64,000 nt of DNA from positions 1 to 64,000 of the forward strand of contig CAMILZ010000012.1 in assembly GCA_946223075.1 (NCBI GenBank), written 5' to 3'. The notes under the pieces were generated by a model that was not told the DNA's origin, ran no database searches, and saw only the letters and a program-made list of their open reading frames with translations. Positions 22,978 to 32,266 of this stretch are shown here, piece after piece (within the stretch, counting starts at the first letter, position 1; each line of letters starts with the position of its first letter). This DNA comes from an uncultured Dermabacteraceae bacterium (GTDB lineage: Bacteria > Actinomycetota > Actinomycetes > Actinomycetales > Dermabacteraceae). The position numbers and the translations under genes were made by a program.

Positions 22978-25401
22978 ATGGTTCTCCACCTCCCCCTCCT
23001 CATGAAGGATCACGTGCGCGGCAAGCGCTCCGCCGTGACCTGCGCACTCAAGTGCGACAACCAGTGTTCGAAGGCTGTGTGCAACACGAGCAACAACTCC
23101 TACCTCGGCGACATCGTCTCCGCCGCGATCAGCCGCCGCTCGCTTCTCGGCGGTGCCGCCGCGAGCGCCCTCGTGATCGCCGCCGGTGGCACGCAGGGTG
23201 GGGGCCAGGCCGCCTTCGCCGCGGATCCCGCCGCCCCGAATCCCACGATCGGCTCGGCCCCCGAAGCGCCGGGCGGCTCGAAGCTCCGCTTCACGCCCCT
23301 CGCCCCCGTCAACAAGGATGTCGACGAATTCAACGTTCCCGAGGGCTACCGCTGGGAGCCCGTCATCAAGTGGGGCGATCCGCTTTTCGACGACTCGCCT
23401 GAGTTCGACTGGAAAAACCAGAGCGCCGAGGCTCAGGCGAAGCAGTTCGGCTACAACAACGACTACACGGAGATCCAGGAGATCCCCGGCTCGGACGGCC
23501 TGCGCGCCGTCATGTTCGTGAACCACGAGTACACGAACGCGAACATCATGTTCCCGGAGGACATGCCTGAAGACGAGCGCATTCGCATTACGATGGCCGC
23601 TCAGGGCCTCACGGTCGTGGAGCTCGAGCGCAAGGACCGCAAGTCGCCCTACACTTACGTGAAGGGTGGCAAGCTTAACCGCCGCTTCCTCCCCACCACC
23701 GAGTACGAGCTCACGGGCCCCGCTGCGGGATCTGACCTCGTGAAGACGGATGACGATCGCGAGGGCTGCACGATTCTTGGCACCTTCGCGAACTGCTCGG
23801 GTGGCCTCACCCCGTGGGGAACGCTCCTCTCGGGCGAGGAAAACTTCCACGGCTACTTTGTCGCTGATGAGAACATCCAGTCCAATAAACGCCTCGGTAT
23901 TGACTCAGAACCGTCGGTCTATGGCTTTGAGAAGGTCGATCGGCGCTTCAGCGCGTTGAACGAGGGCTATGAGAACGAGGTCAATCGCTTCGGCTACATC
24001 ACCGAGGTTGATCCGTGGGATCCCACCTCGACCCCGAAGAAGCACTCCGCACTCGGCCGCTTCAAGCACGAAGGCGCGAACGTCATCATCGCCGAGAACG
24101 GCCACGCAGTCGTGTACACGGGTGACGACGAGCGCTTCGAGTACATGTACAAGTTCGTCTCGAAGGAGAAGTACATCGAGGGCGATCGCGCCCACAACAT
24201 GAATCTCCTCTCCGAGGGCGACCTCTACGTTGCGCGCTTCTACGGCAGCTCGCCCAAGGAAGAAATCGACGGTAGTGGCACGACCCCTTCGGACGGCCAG
24301 TTCGACGGCACGGGCGAGTGGGTTCCGCTCATCCTCAACGGCGAGTCGCAGGTCGAGGGCATGACCGTAGCCGAGGTTGCCGTGAACACCCGCACCGCCG
24401 CCGACACGGTCGAGCCCACGAAGATGGACCGCCCCGAGGATGTTGAGCCGTCGCTCCACTCCCGCAAGGTGTACGCGGCTCTCACGAACAACTCGAAGCG
24501 TGAGATCTTCCAGGTGGATGAGGTTAACCCTCGCCTCAAGAACCGCGATGGTCAGGTTCTCGAGCTCGATGAGCAGGGCGACCAGACGAGCACCGAGTTC
24601 GCGTGGAACCTCCTCCTCGTCGCCGGTGATCCAAACGGTGGCGATACGACCTTCTACGGCAATGTTGACCCGAAGTCGGTTTCGCCGATCTCCTGCCCCG
24701 ACAACCTTGCGTTCGACTCCAAGGGCAACCTCTGGATCTCGACCGACGGTGCACCCGACGGTATCGGCTACAACGACGGGCTCTTCCGCGTGACCCTTGA
24801 GGGTGACATGCGCGGCAACGTTGAGCAGTTCCTCTCGGTTCCGCGCGAGGCGGAGACCTGTGGTCCGATCGTTCGCGACGAGGACTACTCGGCGTTCGTG
24901 TCGGTCCAGCACCCGGGTGAGGACGGCAGCTTCTCCGATCAGCACTCGTTCTTCCCGGAGTACAACGGGACCGGGCCGCGCCCGACGGTCGTCCAGGTTC
25001 TGCCGATCTGGGAAGAAGAGGGCCCCACCCCGGCACCGGAGGAGCCCACGGAAGAACCCACGCCGGCACCGACTCCGGAGCCGACGCCCGAGGATCCCAC
25101 GCAGGAGCCGACCGCGGCACCGGAGGAGCCCACGCAGGATCCCACCGTCGCGCCCGAGGATCCCTCGCAGGAGCCGAGCGGCGGGGCAGCCCCTGCCCCC
25201 GGTAAGCCGAACAAGCCCGTGAAGGTAGTCCCCGAAGACGGTCAGGGCCGCGGCCCGCTTCCGCGCACCGGTTTCGAGGCTGCCCCGGTTGCCGCTGGTG
25301 CCGCTGCGCTTCTCGCTGCGGGTGGCGCGATGGCGGCGAAGGCCGCGAAGAGCCAGAAGCCCGTGACGGGGGCTGAAGGCGACGGTCAGGCCGACGCCTG
25401 A
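22978..25401 (+). CDS. phoX: PhoX-family alkaline phosphatase, Tat-exported and LPXTG-anchored
   Basis: This is a DUF839/PhoX-type secreted phosphatase of 807 residues. The N-terminus has a Cys-rich segment (CALKCDNQC) of the sort seen before actinobacterial PhoX signals, then a Tat motif SRRSLLGG (52-59) and cleavage near AFA. The catalytic domain has FVNHEYT, NCSGGLTPWGTLLSGEEN and STDGAPDGIG. After it comes a Pro/Glu/Thr repeat stalk (about 685-745) and LPRTG (761-765) with a hydrophobic stretch and an unusually long 20-residue tail. Start ATG 22978 has AAAGGGA in place. It would free phosphate from organic phosphate at the cell surface. Confidence 0.9.
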   Translation: MVLHLPLLMKDHVRGKRSAVTCALKCDNQCSKAVCNTSNNSYLGDIVSAAISRRSLLGGAAASALVIAAGGTQGGGQAAFAADPAAPNPTIGSAPEAPGGSKLRFTPLAPVNKDVDEFNVPEGYRWEPVIKWGDPLFDDSPEFDWKNQSAEAQAKQFGYNNDYTEIQEIPGSDGLRAVMFVNHEYTNANIMFPEDMPEDERIRITMAAQGLTVVELERKDRKSPYTYVKGGKLNRRFLPTTEYELTGPAAGSDLVKTDDDREGCTILGTFANCSGGLTPWGTLLSGEENFHGYFVADENIQSNKRLGIDSEPSVYGFEKVDRRFSALNEGYENEVNRFGYITEVDPWDPTSTPKKHSALGRFKHEGANVIIAENGHAVVYTGDDERFEYMYKFVSKEKYIEGDRAHNMNLLSEGDLYVARFYGSSPKEEIDGSGTTPSDGQFDGTGEWVPLILNGESQVEGMTVAEVAVNTRTAADTVEPTKMDRPEDVEPSLHSRKVYAALTNNSKREIFQVDEVNPRLKNRDGQVLELDEQGDQTSTEFAWNLLLVAGDPNGGDTTFYGNVDPKSVSPISCPDNLAFDSKGNLWISTDGAPDGIGYNDGLFRVTLEGDMRGNVEQFLSVPREAETCGPIVRDEDYSAFVSVQHPGEDGSFSDQHSFFPEYNGTGPRPTVVQVLPIWEEEGPTPAPEEPTEEPTPAPTPEPTPEDPTQEPTAAPEEPTQDPTVAPEDPSQEPSGGAAPAPGKPNKPVKVVPEDGQGRGPLPRTGFEAAPVAAGAAALLAAGGAMAAKAAKSQKPVTGAEGDGQADA

Positions 25402-25430
25402 GCACGAGTCGTTGAGCCCGAAGGCTTGAC

Positions 25431-25470
25431 AGGAGGGGTCTCGCGTTGCGGCGCGGGGCCCCTCCTCTTT
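25431..25470 (+). terminator. Rho-independent terminator of phoX
   Basis: AGGAGGGGTCTCGCG pairs with CGCGGGGCCCCTCCT (two wobbles) and is followed by CTTTTCCC, 30 bases after the phoX stop. Confidence 0.85.
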
Positions 25471-25498
25471 TCCCATGGCCCCTCAGATCTCTCACTTG

Positions 25499-25562
25499 AG
25501 GGTGGAGAAAAACGGCGTTGTGACCCCGCTTAGGGGCTTACCTGGTCACTTTTCTCCACCCT
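25499..25562. repeat. 64-bp palindromic element, copy B
   Basis: The outer arms AGGGTGGAGAAAA and TTTTCTCCACCCT are perfect over 13 bases, the best of the family, with a central CCCCGCTTAGGGG. It lies between the phoX terminator and the next gene, so it is not needed to end phoX. Confidence 0.9.
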
Positions 25563-25693
25563 GATGTTGGAGCGAACGGGGTAGTCTAAGCGCGTGATTC
25601 GACTGGTGAATCCCGTACGATCGCCAGCTCCGTGACGCCCGCGCGTGCGCTTCGACGCTTCGCGTGCGCCCGAGGAAACCGAATCGCGCGTCC

Positions 25694-27721
25694 ATGTCCA
25701 CAGTGAACCCGGGAGCCGCACCTCTCTTGATCGAATCGCTGTTGTTTATCGCCGCTATCGCCTCCACCCTGGTGCTCGCGTACCTGCCCGGCTACATCTG
25801 CATCCGGATCCTGCGTGGCTCCCCCCTCCTCGCCACGGCGTTCGCGCCCGCCATCAGCATGGCCGTCGCGGGCCTCGCGGCGATCGGCGCAGGCCTCGTG
25901 GGGCTGCGATGGGGTCTGGTGCCGTTCGGTGTGGCCTGCGCGGCCCTGATCGCGGTGTGTGGTGCGGCGCGAGCCCTCGGGATCACGTTACCGCCCACGC
26001 GCTTGCACGCCTCCGTCCTCGCGCTCCCGTCGAAACGGTGCGCTGTGGCGTGGGGCGCGGCGCTGCTTGCGGCGCTCGCGATCTGTCTTGTGCCACTTTT
26101 TGTCGTCGCGCGCACCCCCGGGGCGATTCTCGAGCGCTACGACGCGCTGTACCACCTCAATGCCCTCGCGTTCATTCGTGATCGTGGCGATGGCTCGAGC
26201 CTCACCATGAATGCGCTTACGCGCACCGACCTTTCGGCGGCCTCCTATCCGGCAGGCTTCCACGACCTTGCCTCGCTCGTCCCGATCGCCAATATCCCTC
26301 TCGTGCTGAACGCTTCGGTGCTCGCGCTGGCGGTCGTGCCGTGGGTCGTGGGCAATGCCCTTCTGGCGGCGGTGGTTTTCCCGCGCGTGCGGTGGGCGGG
26401 TCCGACGGCTGCCGTCGGCGCAGCGCTCATTCCAGCGAGCCCCGTGGACCTGTGGATCCATCTCTCGCCGATCCCGAACCTCATTGGTTTCGCGATCCTC
26501 CCGGGGCTGCTCGCTGCTGCCTACGCCCTGTGGCTCACCCTCGAAGATGCTGTCCAGCCACAAGCCCCACGTGGAATCCTCAGTGCGCGAGCCTCGAGCT
26601 CTTTGCACGCTCCTTCCGGTTGGCGTAAAGCTGCGGCGTGGGTGAAGCCGCTCGTGTGCATGGGCAGCGTCGCCTTCCTCGCACTCGTGGGGCTCGCACT
26701 TTTGCACCCGAACACCGCGGTCACGCTGCTTCTGCTTCTCGGTGTGCTGAGCGCCGTACGGATTCTGCGCGCGCCACAGCAACGGAGGGTGCTGTGGGCG
26801 ATTCCGGTGCTTGCGCTTGCCCCCGTCTTCGCAGTGGCCTTCACGCCGATCGGCGCGCGTGCGACCGGTTTTTCCGGTGGTTTGCAGGTGCCGATGAGCA
26901 CGGCACTCGGCGAGGTGTTCCTCGGTCTCCTTACGGTGTGGCCCATGCCGCTAGGAGTCGTCATGGCGCTCCTGTGGCTGCCGGGGCTTGTTGTGAGCCT
27001 TGTTCGCGGCGAACGTTGGCTCGCCGCCTGCTGGATCGTCGTGGCGATCCTGTACCTCGATGCTGCCGTTGATTCGCCGCTGAATCTTTCGGCCCTCTAC
27101 TTCCGCGGCCAAGATCGACTCTCGATCCCACTCGCGATGCTCTCGATCGCCCTCATGATTCCTGGAATCGAGGTGATCGCTGCGTGGCTGCGCAAGGCAC
27201 TGGGCGCGCGAACCCGCGGGCGTTTCACGCTCGTGCAAGGGACGGCGCTCGTGCTTGCCGTCGTGGCAGCGCTCAGTTCGATTCCCTTCCGCCATGCCGA
27301 CGCGGCAAAGAACCTCCAACCCGACCTCCCGGGCCGCGGGAGGTTTTTGCAGGTGGGGGAGCGCGAAGACTTTGCCGCGGCCTTGCCCGCGATGAACGCC
27401 GACCGTTCTATTCTCGCGAGCCCCTACTCGGGTGCCGCCCACATGTACGCCTTGGAAGGCGCTAAGGTCTATTTCCCGGTGGCAGGGATGGCGCTTTCGA
27501 AAAAGGACCGTGCCGTGATCGATGCGGTGCCGCGCGCGTACGCCGACCCCGACGCATGTGCCCTCCTCGAGGAAGCGGGCATCGGGTACGTCTACCAGGA
27601 ACGGGATCTCTACCAGTACGACCCGTCGTTCAATCCGCTCGGCACCGTCGTACTTCCCGCTCCGGGTCCAACGGTCTTCGAAACCGAGCATTCCAGGCTC
27701 GTGGAGATCGACTGCGGTTGA
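25694..27721 (+). CDS. Large polytopic membrane protein (DUF6541-like)
   Basis: The 675-residue protein has about fourteen hydrophobic segments and a C-terminal extracellular domain of roughly 130 residues (from LQPDLPGRGRFLQVG). It resembles the actinobacterial DUF6541 family of polytopic proteins, distant from GT-C glycosyltransferases, with acidic residues after TM segments (ILERYDALYHLNAL). Function is unknown. Its place directly before the pseudaminic acid and polysaccharide genes suggests a part in envelope glycan assembly. The ATG at 25694 is my choice; an in-frame GTG at 25664 has no better ribosome site. Confidence 0.75.
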   Translation: MSTVNPGAAPLLIESLLFIAAIASTLVLAYLPGYICIRILRGSPLLATAFAPAISMAVAGLAAIGAGLVGLRWGLVPFGVACAALIAVCGAARALGITLPPTRLHASVLALPSKRCAVAWGAALLAALAICLVPLFVVARTPGAILERYDALYHLNALAFIRDRGDGSSLTMNALTRTDLSAASYPAGFHDLASLVPIANIPLVLNASVLALAVVPWVVGNALLAAVVFPRVRWAGPTAAVGAALIPASPVDLWIHLSPIPNLIGFAILPGLLAAAYALWLTLEDAVQPQAPRGILSARASSSLHAPSGWRKAAAWVKPLVCMGSVAFLALVGLALLHPNTAVTLLLLLGVLSAVRILRAPQQRRVLWAIPVLALAPVFAVAFTPIGARATGFSGGLQVPMSTALGEVFLGLLTVWPMPLGVVMALLWLPGLVVSLVRGERWLAACWIVVAILYLDAAVDSPLNLSALYFRGQDRLSIPLAMLSIALMIPGIEVIAAWLRKALGARTRGRFTLVQGTALVLAVVAALSSIPFRHADAAKNLQPDLPGRGRFLQVGEREDFAAALPAMNADRSILASPYSGAAHMYALEGAKVYFPVAGMALSKKDRAVIDAVPRAYADPDACALLEEAGIGYVYQERDLYQYDPSFNPLGTVVLPAPGPTVFETEHSRLVEIDCG

Positions 27722-27744
27722 ACTGACGAGCCTCGGGGTAAGGT

Positions 27745-27775
27745 GCTGCCGCTGCTCGCGTGGAGCAACGGCAGC
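27745..27775. terminator. Bidirectional terminator
   Basis: GCTGCCGCTGCTC and GAGCAACGGCAGC pair with one mismatch around a five-base loop between convergent genes. Confidence 0.75.
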
Positions 27776-27781
27776 CCGGTG

Positions 27782-28912
27782 CTAGGCGGTCGCGACAGCC
27801 TTTCGCACAGCCTCGATCACACGCTCCACATCAGCGTCGGTGAGGCCGGGGAACATCGGCAGGGAAATCTCCCTGCGGTAGAAGTCTTCGGCAACCGGGC
27901 ACATGCCCCGCTTGTAGCCGAGATCCTCGAACACGGGATGCCAGTAGGCCGGAATGTAGTTCACCTGCACGCCGATGCCCTGTTCGCGCAGCGACTCGAA
28001 GATCGCCCTGCGTCGCTCGGCGGGAACGCGAAGCGGATACAGGTGCCAGGCGGGCTCGGCGCCTTCGGGGGCGAAGGGAATATCAACGCCGTCGAGGTTT
28101 GCGAGCGCTTCGTCGTAGATCCGCTTGATCTCGGCGCGGCGGGCCACGAACGACTCAAGCCTCTGCAGCTGCGAGCTGCCAAGGGCGCACAGCACGTCGG
28201 GAAGGCGGTAGTTGATGCCGAAGGAGTGCACTTCCTGGTGCCAGGGGCCCTCATCGGGGTAGCGTTGAAGCTCCTTGTCGCGAACGAGGCCGTGGTTCTT
28301 GAAGCGTCGAGCACGGGTGGCGAGTTCTTCGTTGTCGGTCACCAGGGCACCACCTTCTGCGGTGGTGAGGTTCTTGGTGGGGAAGAACGAGAAACTAGTC
28401 ATGTGTGCGAGCGAGCCCACGGGCTTGCCGTTGCGGCGGGAGCCGATCGAGTGGGCGGCGTCTTCCAAAAAGAGCGCGTCGTTCTTCTCGGCAAGGGCCC
28501 GGAGGGCATCGGCCTCAACGGGAACGCCGGCGTAATCGACACCAGCGATCACCTTGGTGTTCGGCGTGACGGCAGCTTCCGCAGCCGCCGGGTCAAGGTT
28601 GCCCGTTTTCGGGTCGACGTCAGCGAAAACGATCTTCGCCCCAAATACGGCGGCCGTAGCGGCGGTGGCCACGAAGGTCATCGGAGTGGTAATCACTTCG
28701 TCGCCGGCGCCAACACCTGCAGCGGCGTAGGCGAGATGCAGCGCGGCGGTGCCGGACGTGACGCTAATGGCATGTGCGGCGTGGGTGCGCTCCGCGATCG
28801 ATTCTTCGAAGCGGTCGACCTCGGGGCCTGTCGTGAGCCAATCGCTTCCGAGGGCGCGGGTGACCGCAGCGACATCGTCATCGTTGATTGATTGACGACC
28901 GTAGGGAAGCAT
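27782..28912 (-). CDS. pseC: DegT/DnrJ-family aminotransferase, PseC type
   Basis: This PLP enzyme would aminate C4 of the 4-keto sugar made by PseB, giving UDP-4-amino-4,6-dideoxy-N-acetyl-altrosamine. All family blocks are there: TSGTAALHLAY, DVDPKTGNLDP, EDAAHSIGS and the Schiff-base lysine in SFFPTKNLTTAEGG. The length of 376 fits. ATG 28912 lies directly after the TGA of pseB (TGACATG), so they form a two-gene operon. PseC is favoured over other sugar aminotransferases because pseB, pseG/H and pseI are neighbours. Confidence 0.88.
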   Translation of the reverse strand: MLPYGRQSINDDDVAAVTRALGSDWLTTGPEVDRFEESIAERTHAAHAISVTSGTAALHLAYAAAGVGAGDEVITTPMTFVATAATAAVFGAKIVFADVDPKTGNLDPAAAEAAVTPNTKVIAGVDYAGVPVEADALRALAEKNDALFLEDAAHSIGSRRNGKPVGSLAHMTSFSFFPTKNLTTAEGGALVTDNEELATRARRFKNHGLVRDKELQRYPDEGPWHQEVHSFGINYRLPDVLCALGSSQLQRLESFVARRAEIKRIYDEALANLDGVDIPFAPEGAEPAWHLYPLRVPAERRRAIFESLREQGIGVQVNYIPAYWHPVFEDLGYKRGMCPVAEDFYRREISLPMFPGLTDADVERVIEAVRKAVATA

Positions 28913-28913
28913 G

Positions 28914-29903
28914 TCAGATCCCTTCCGCGATGATGTTGGCGATCTGCTCGCGGGTGTACCACTCGTCGTTGGAATCGGAACGGAAAGCGAAGCCAGCCTC
29001 GACTGGTTCGGCATCGGCCGGGGTCTCGTAGCCCCAGGTCGCGAGGTCCGGCTGGATGATGAAGTACTTGCCACCGGCGATCTTGACGGCTCGGCGGCCT
29101 TCCTCGGGGCTGATCATTTCCTCGTGGAGCTTTTCACCGGGACGCAGGCCAACGTCCACGAGTTCCGCACCCGGAACAACGGCGTGCGCGAGATCGACGA
29201 CCTTCATCGACGGGATGCGGGGAACGAGCAGTTCGCCGCCCTGCATGAATTCGAAGGATTCGGTCACCATCTTCACGGCCTGAGGCAGGGTGATGAAGAA
29301 GCGCGTGCAGCGCAGATCCGTGATCGGAAGGGGCTTGCCCTCTTCGCCGAGCTTGCGGAAGAACGGAATCACCGAGCCGCGCGATCCCATGACGTTGCCG
29401 TAGCGAACAACGGAGAAGCGGGTGGGGTAGGCGGCCGCGTAGTGGTTGCCGCAAATGAAGAGCTTGTCGGCCGTGAGCTTGGTGGCGCCGTAGAGGTTGA
29501 TGGGGCTCGAGGCCTTGTCAGTGGAGAGTGCCACGACCTTCTTCACGCCCGCGTCGATCGACGCTTCGATCACGTTCTGGCTTCCCAGAATGTTGGTCTT
29601 CACGAACTCGAAGGGGTTGTATTCGGCTGTATCGACCTGCTTGAGCGCGGCGGCGTGCACCACGTAGTCCACGCCGTGCAGGGCGCGGCGAAGGCGCTTT
29701 TCGTCGCGAATGTCGCCGATGAACCAGCGCAGGCGCGGGTCGTTGTTGAACTGGTTTCGAACCTCGTACTGCTTGAGTTCATCGCGGGAGAAAATTACCA
29801 CGCGGCGGGGGTCGTGATTTTCGAGCACCTCTTTGAGGAATGCTTTACCGAAGGAGCCGGTTCCACCGGTGATGAGGATGGATGAACCGCTGAGGATCGA
29901 CAT
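28914..29903 (-). CDS. pseB: UDP-N-acetylglucosamine 4,6-dehydratase (inverting), PseB type
   Basis: This short-chain dehydrogenase-fold enzyme starts pseudaminic acid synthesis by 4,6-dehydration and C5 inversion of UDP-GlcNAc. It has the nucleotide motif TGGTGSFGKAF, FSRDELKQYE, HAAALKQVDTAEYNP and the catalytic region STDKASSPINLYGATK, in which Asp-Lys and Tyr-x-x-x-Lys act. The 329-residue length is typical. ATG 29903 has AAAGAGA before it. It is divergent from the SpsF-type gene across a region with a perfect palindrome. Confidence 0.92.
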   Translation of the reverse strand: MSILSGSSILITGGTGSFGKAFLKEVLENHDPRRVVIFSRDELKQYEVRNQFNNDPRLRWFIGDIRDEKRLRRALHGVDYVVHAAALKQVDTAEYNPFEFVKTNILGSQNVIEASIDAGVKKVVALSTDKASSPINLYGATKLTADKLFICGNHYAAAYPTRFSVVRYGNVMGSRGSVIPFFRKLGEEGKPLPITDLRCTRFFITLPQAVKMVTESFEFMQGGELLVPRIPSMKVVDLAHAVVPGAELVDVGLRPGEKLHEEMISPEEGRRAVKIAGGKYFIIQPDLATWGYETPADAEPVEAGFAFRSDSNDEWYTREQIANIIAEGI

Positions 29904-29982
29904 TGAGATTCTCTTTCGTTGATCGATGTCCATGCGCGAGTTCGCCGTGCACGGCTGAGGTTTCCGCGACTCTCCTTGTCGC

Positions 29983-30001
29983 GCGTGCCATTATGGCACG
30001 C
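29983..30001. promoter_or_regulatory. Perfect 19-bp palindrome between divergent pse genes
   Basis: GCGTGCCATTATGGCACGC is fully symmetric around one base and overlaps CATTAT and CATAAT, potential -10 boxes on the two strands. GCGTGCCAT recurs once at 30012-30020, where it runs into CATGAT six bases before the GTG of the SpsF-type gene. The layout suggests an operator that covers both divergent promoters. Confidence 0.65.
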
Positions 30002-30029
30002 CGCTTGCTGAGCGTGCCATGATTACACG

Positions 30030-30767
30030 GTGAGTACCAAGCGAATCGTAGCCGTCATTCAAGCCCGCACGGGGTCGTCACGTTTGCCGCGAAAGGTGCT
30101 GCGCCCCCTCGCCGGCCGACCAGTGCTGGAGTGGATGGTCCGGGCTGCTCGCGAGGCTCGCGGGGTTGATGAGGTCGTGATCGCGACCTCCACGGCGAGC
30201 AACGACGATGAAGTCGAGGTTCTTGGCGAGCAGCTCGGCGTGAAGGTCGTGCGCGGCAGTGAAGACGATGTGCTTTCGCGGTTCATGCTGGCGATCGATG
30301 CCACCGACGCCGATGCGGTGGTGCGTTTGACCGCTGATTGCCCACTGTGCGACCCCAAGCTGATTTCCGCGATCGTGAGCATGTGGCGCGTGGATCCGAG
30401 CCTCGATTACGTGGCAACCACGCTCATTCGTACCCTTCCGCGAGGCCTCGATGTCGAGCTCGCCTCGCGCAGTGCGCTGCAGGTCGCCAATGAGGAAGCG
30501 GAAAGTTTCCACCGCATCCACGTCACGTCGTACCTGTACGACAGCAAGAGTGCGTTCCGCACGATGGGGCTCGTGGTGCAGCCTGCCGCGAACGATCTGC
30601 GCGTCACGTTGGATACTGCCGAGGACGGGGAGCTTCTCGATGCAGTCGTCGCTGAGCTCGGCGATCAACCCCCGGCGTGGCAGGACGTCGTGAATCTACT
30701 TCGTTCGCGCCCTGATATCACCCAGATCAACGCGAGTATCCGGCAAAAGAAGTTGGCGGACGGCTGA
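30030..30767 (+). CDS. SpsF-type cytidylyltransferase (likely CMP-pseudaminic acid step)
   Basis: The N-terminus IVAVIQARTGSSRLPRKVL is the nucleotide-binding signature of the SpsF/COG1861 branch of CMP-sugar cytidylyltransferases, with RLTADCPLCDP as the metal-binding part. Length is 245. In this setting it most likely takes the PseF role, activating pseudaminic acid with CTP. The GTG start follows a CATGAT -10 by five bases, so the mRNA is probably leaderless. Its TGA shares a base with the ATG of the next gene. Confidence 0.82.
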   Translation: MSTKRIVAVIQARTGSSRLPRKVLRPLAGRPVLEWMVRAAREARGVDEVVIATSTASNDDEVEVLGEQLGVKVVRGSEDDVLSRFMLAIDATDADAVVRLTADCPLCDPKLISAIVSMWRVDPSLDYVATTLIRTLPRGLDVELASRSALQVANEEAESFHRIHVTSYLYDSKSAFRTMGLVVQPAANDLRVTLDTAEDGELLDAVVAELGDQPPAWQDVVNLLRSRPDITQINASIRQKKLADG

Positions 30768-32266
30768 TGCACGTTCTTTTTCGCTGCGATGCGACCGATG
30801 GAGGCGGCATAGGGCACCTCGTCCGGGTTGTGTCGGTCGCCGGTGCCGCCGTGAACGCGGGGCATTCGGTGTGTGTCGCCGGTGACATCCAGTCACCTCT
30901 TGCGCGGCAGCTGGTCGAAGAGGCGCAACTGACGGTGGTGCCCGCGTCGGGTGACCTTGGCGTACTCGCGGCAGAGCATGGCGCCTCGATCGTGCACGTA
31001 GATGACTACAAGGTGGGAAACGAGGCCCTGGAGCAGGTGCGGGCCGCCGGAGCGCTTCTTTCCTCGATGGAGGACGGCAGTTACGGGCGGCGCGATGCCG
31101 ATCTCGTCGTCGATTCGACGATCGGCGCGGAGTTCACTGAGCGCGGGCGCGCGCCGCGGGGGCGCGTGCTGCGAGGAATCGTCTACGCGCCGATGCGCCC
31201 GCAGGTGCTCGCTGCCCGGCACAAACGCGAACACGACTTCGCCCCCTCACCGGTCCCGCGCGCCCTGATCGTGATGGGCGGCACCGACGCAACGGGCGCA
31301 GCCGCTACGATCGCGAGCCTCTGCGCCGACCTCTCTCGCAACATCGAGCTCACGGTGATCGCCCCCAAGCGCCACTGGGAGGCTGTCGCGGAAGCAGCGG
31401 GGCCGAGTGTGCAGTTGCTCGAGCCAACGCCCGCGTTCCTCGAGATTGCTTCCACGATGGATTTCGTGGTGAGTGCTTCCGGCACGAGTGCGTGGGAGCT
31501 GGCGTGCATCGGCGTTCCCACGCTGCTCGTGGCCGTTGTGGACAACCAAAAGGCCGGATATGCCGCTGCTCTCGACGCGGGTATCGCGAGGGGCCTCGGC
31601 ACGATTGACGAGATCCGCGCTCACCGTGCTGTAGCCGCGACCCACCTTGATTCCTACCTCGCGGCGCTCGCCGCGGGGACCGTCAGCACCCGCGAAGCGA
31701 TGGCGAAGGTCGATGGCCGCGGCGCCGAGCGCATCGTGGAGGCCTGGGCCGAGGCCTTTGATGAGCGCCTCGCCGCGACCGTGAAAGGCGAGGCGGGCGC
31801 AGGCCCGGCGCTGAGGGTTCGCGATGCCTCGATGGACGACTGCCTTCCTCTTCTCCGCTGGCGAAACGACCCGGCAACGCGGGCGGTCTCTCGCACAACC
31901 GAGGCCGTTGGACTCGATGCTCACGCACCTTGGCTCGAACGCACACTCGCGCGCGAGGACCGCGAGCTGTTCATCGCGCACACCTCGAATGGGCCGGTGG
32001 GCATGGTGCGGTTTGACGCCGATGGCTCCGCCTGGGAAGTGTCGATCAACCTCGCACCGGAAACGCGAGGGCGCGGGCTCGCCCGAAAGGTTCTTTCGGA
32101 AGCGGAATCGCTCTTTTTCCGACGCCACCCGGGCTCGAGCGTGCTCGCATACGTGCGCGCCGATAACGCCCCGTCCATGCGCCTTTTCGATCGGGCCGGC
32201 TATGCGCCGTGGCCCGATCGAAACGAACCGGAGTTCGCGGCGTTCGTTAAATCAGATCCCAGCTGA
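30767..32266 (+). CDS. PseG-PseH fusion: UDP-sugar hydrolase plus GNAT N-acetyltransferase
   Basis: Residues 1 to about 335 form a GT-B-like PseG, which removes UDP from UDP-2,4-diacetamido-trideoxy-altrose; the key histidine is His17 in GGIGHLVR and the UDP site includes VVSASGTSAWELACIGVP. From about residue 346 a complete GNAT domain follows (LRVRDASMDDCLPLLRWRND, ETRGRGLARKVLSEAE, DNAPSMRLFDRAGY), matching PseH, which acetylates N4. In Campylobacter these are separate proteins. The 499-residue fusion puts two neighbouring steps in one chain, although PseH acts before PseG. The last 20 bases overlap the convergent pseI gene. Confidence 0.88.
   Translation: MHVLFRCDATDGGGIGHLVRVVSVAGAAVNAGHSVCVAGDIQSPLARQLVEEAQLTVVPASGDLGVLAAEHGASIVHVDDYKVGNEALEQVRAAGALLSSMEDGSYGRRDADLVVDSTIGAEFTERGRAPRGRVLRGIVYAPMRPQVLAARHKREHDFAPSPVPRALIVMGGTDATGAAATIASLCADLSRNIELTVIAPKRHWEAVAEAAGPSVQLLEPTPAFLEIASTMDFVVSASGTSAWELACIGVPTLLVAVVDNQKAGYAAALDAGIARGLGTIDEIRAHRAVAATHLDSYLAALAAGTVSTREAMAKVDGRGAERIVEAWAEAFDERLAATVKGEAGAGPALRVRDASMDDCLPLLRWRNDPATRAVSRTTEAVGLDAHAPWLERTLAREDRELFIAHTSNGPVGMVRFDADGSAWEVSINLAPETRGRGLARKVLSEAESLFFRRHPGSSVLAYVRADNAPSMRLFDRAGYAPWPDRNEPEFAAFVKSDPS

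Noticed and set aside
24536..25495. Minus-strand frame opposite phoX
   Set aside because: The Pro/Glu/Thr repeats of phoX give Arg/Ser/Gly-rich antisense frames with no domain.
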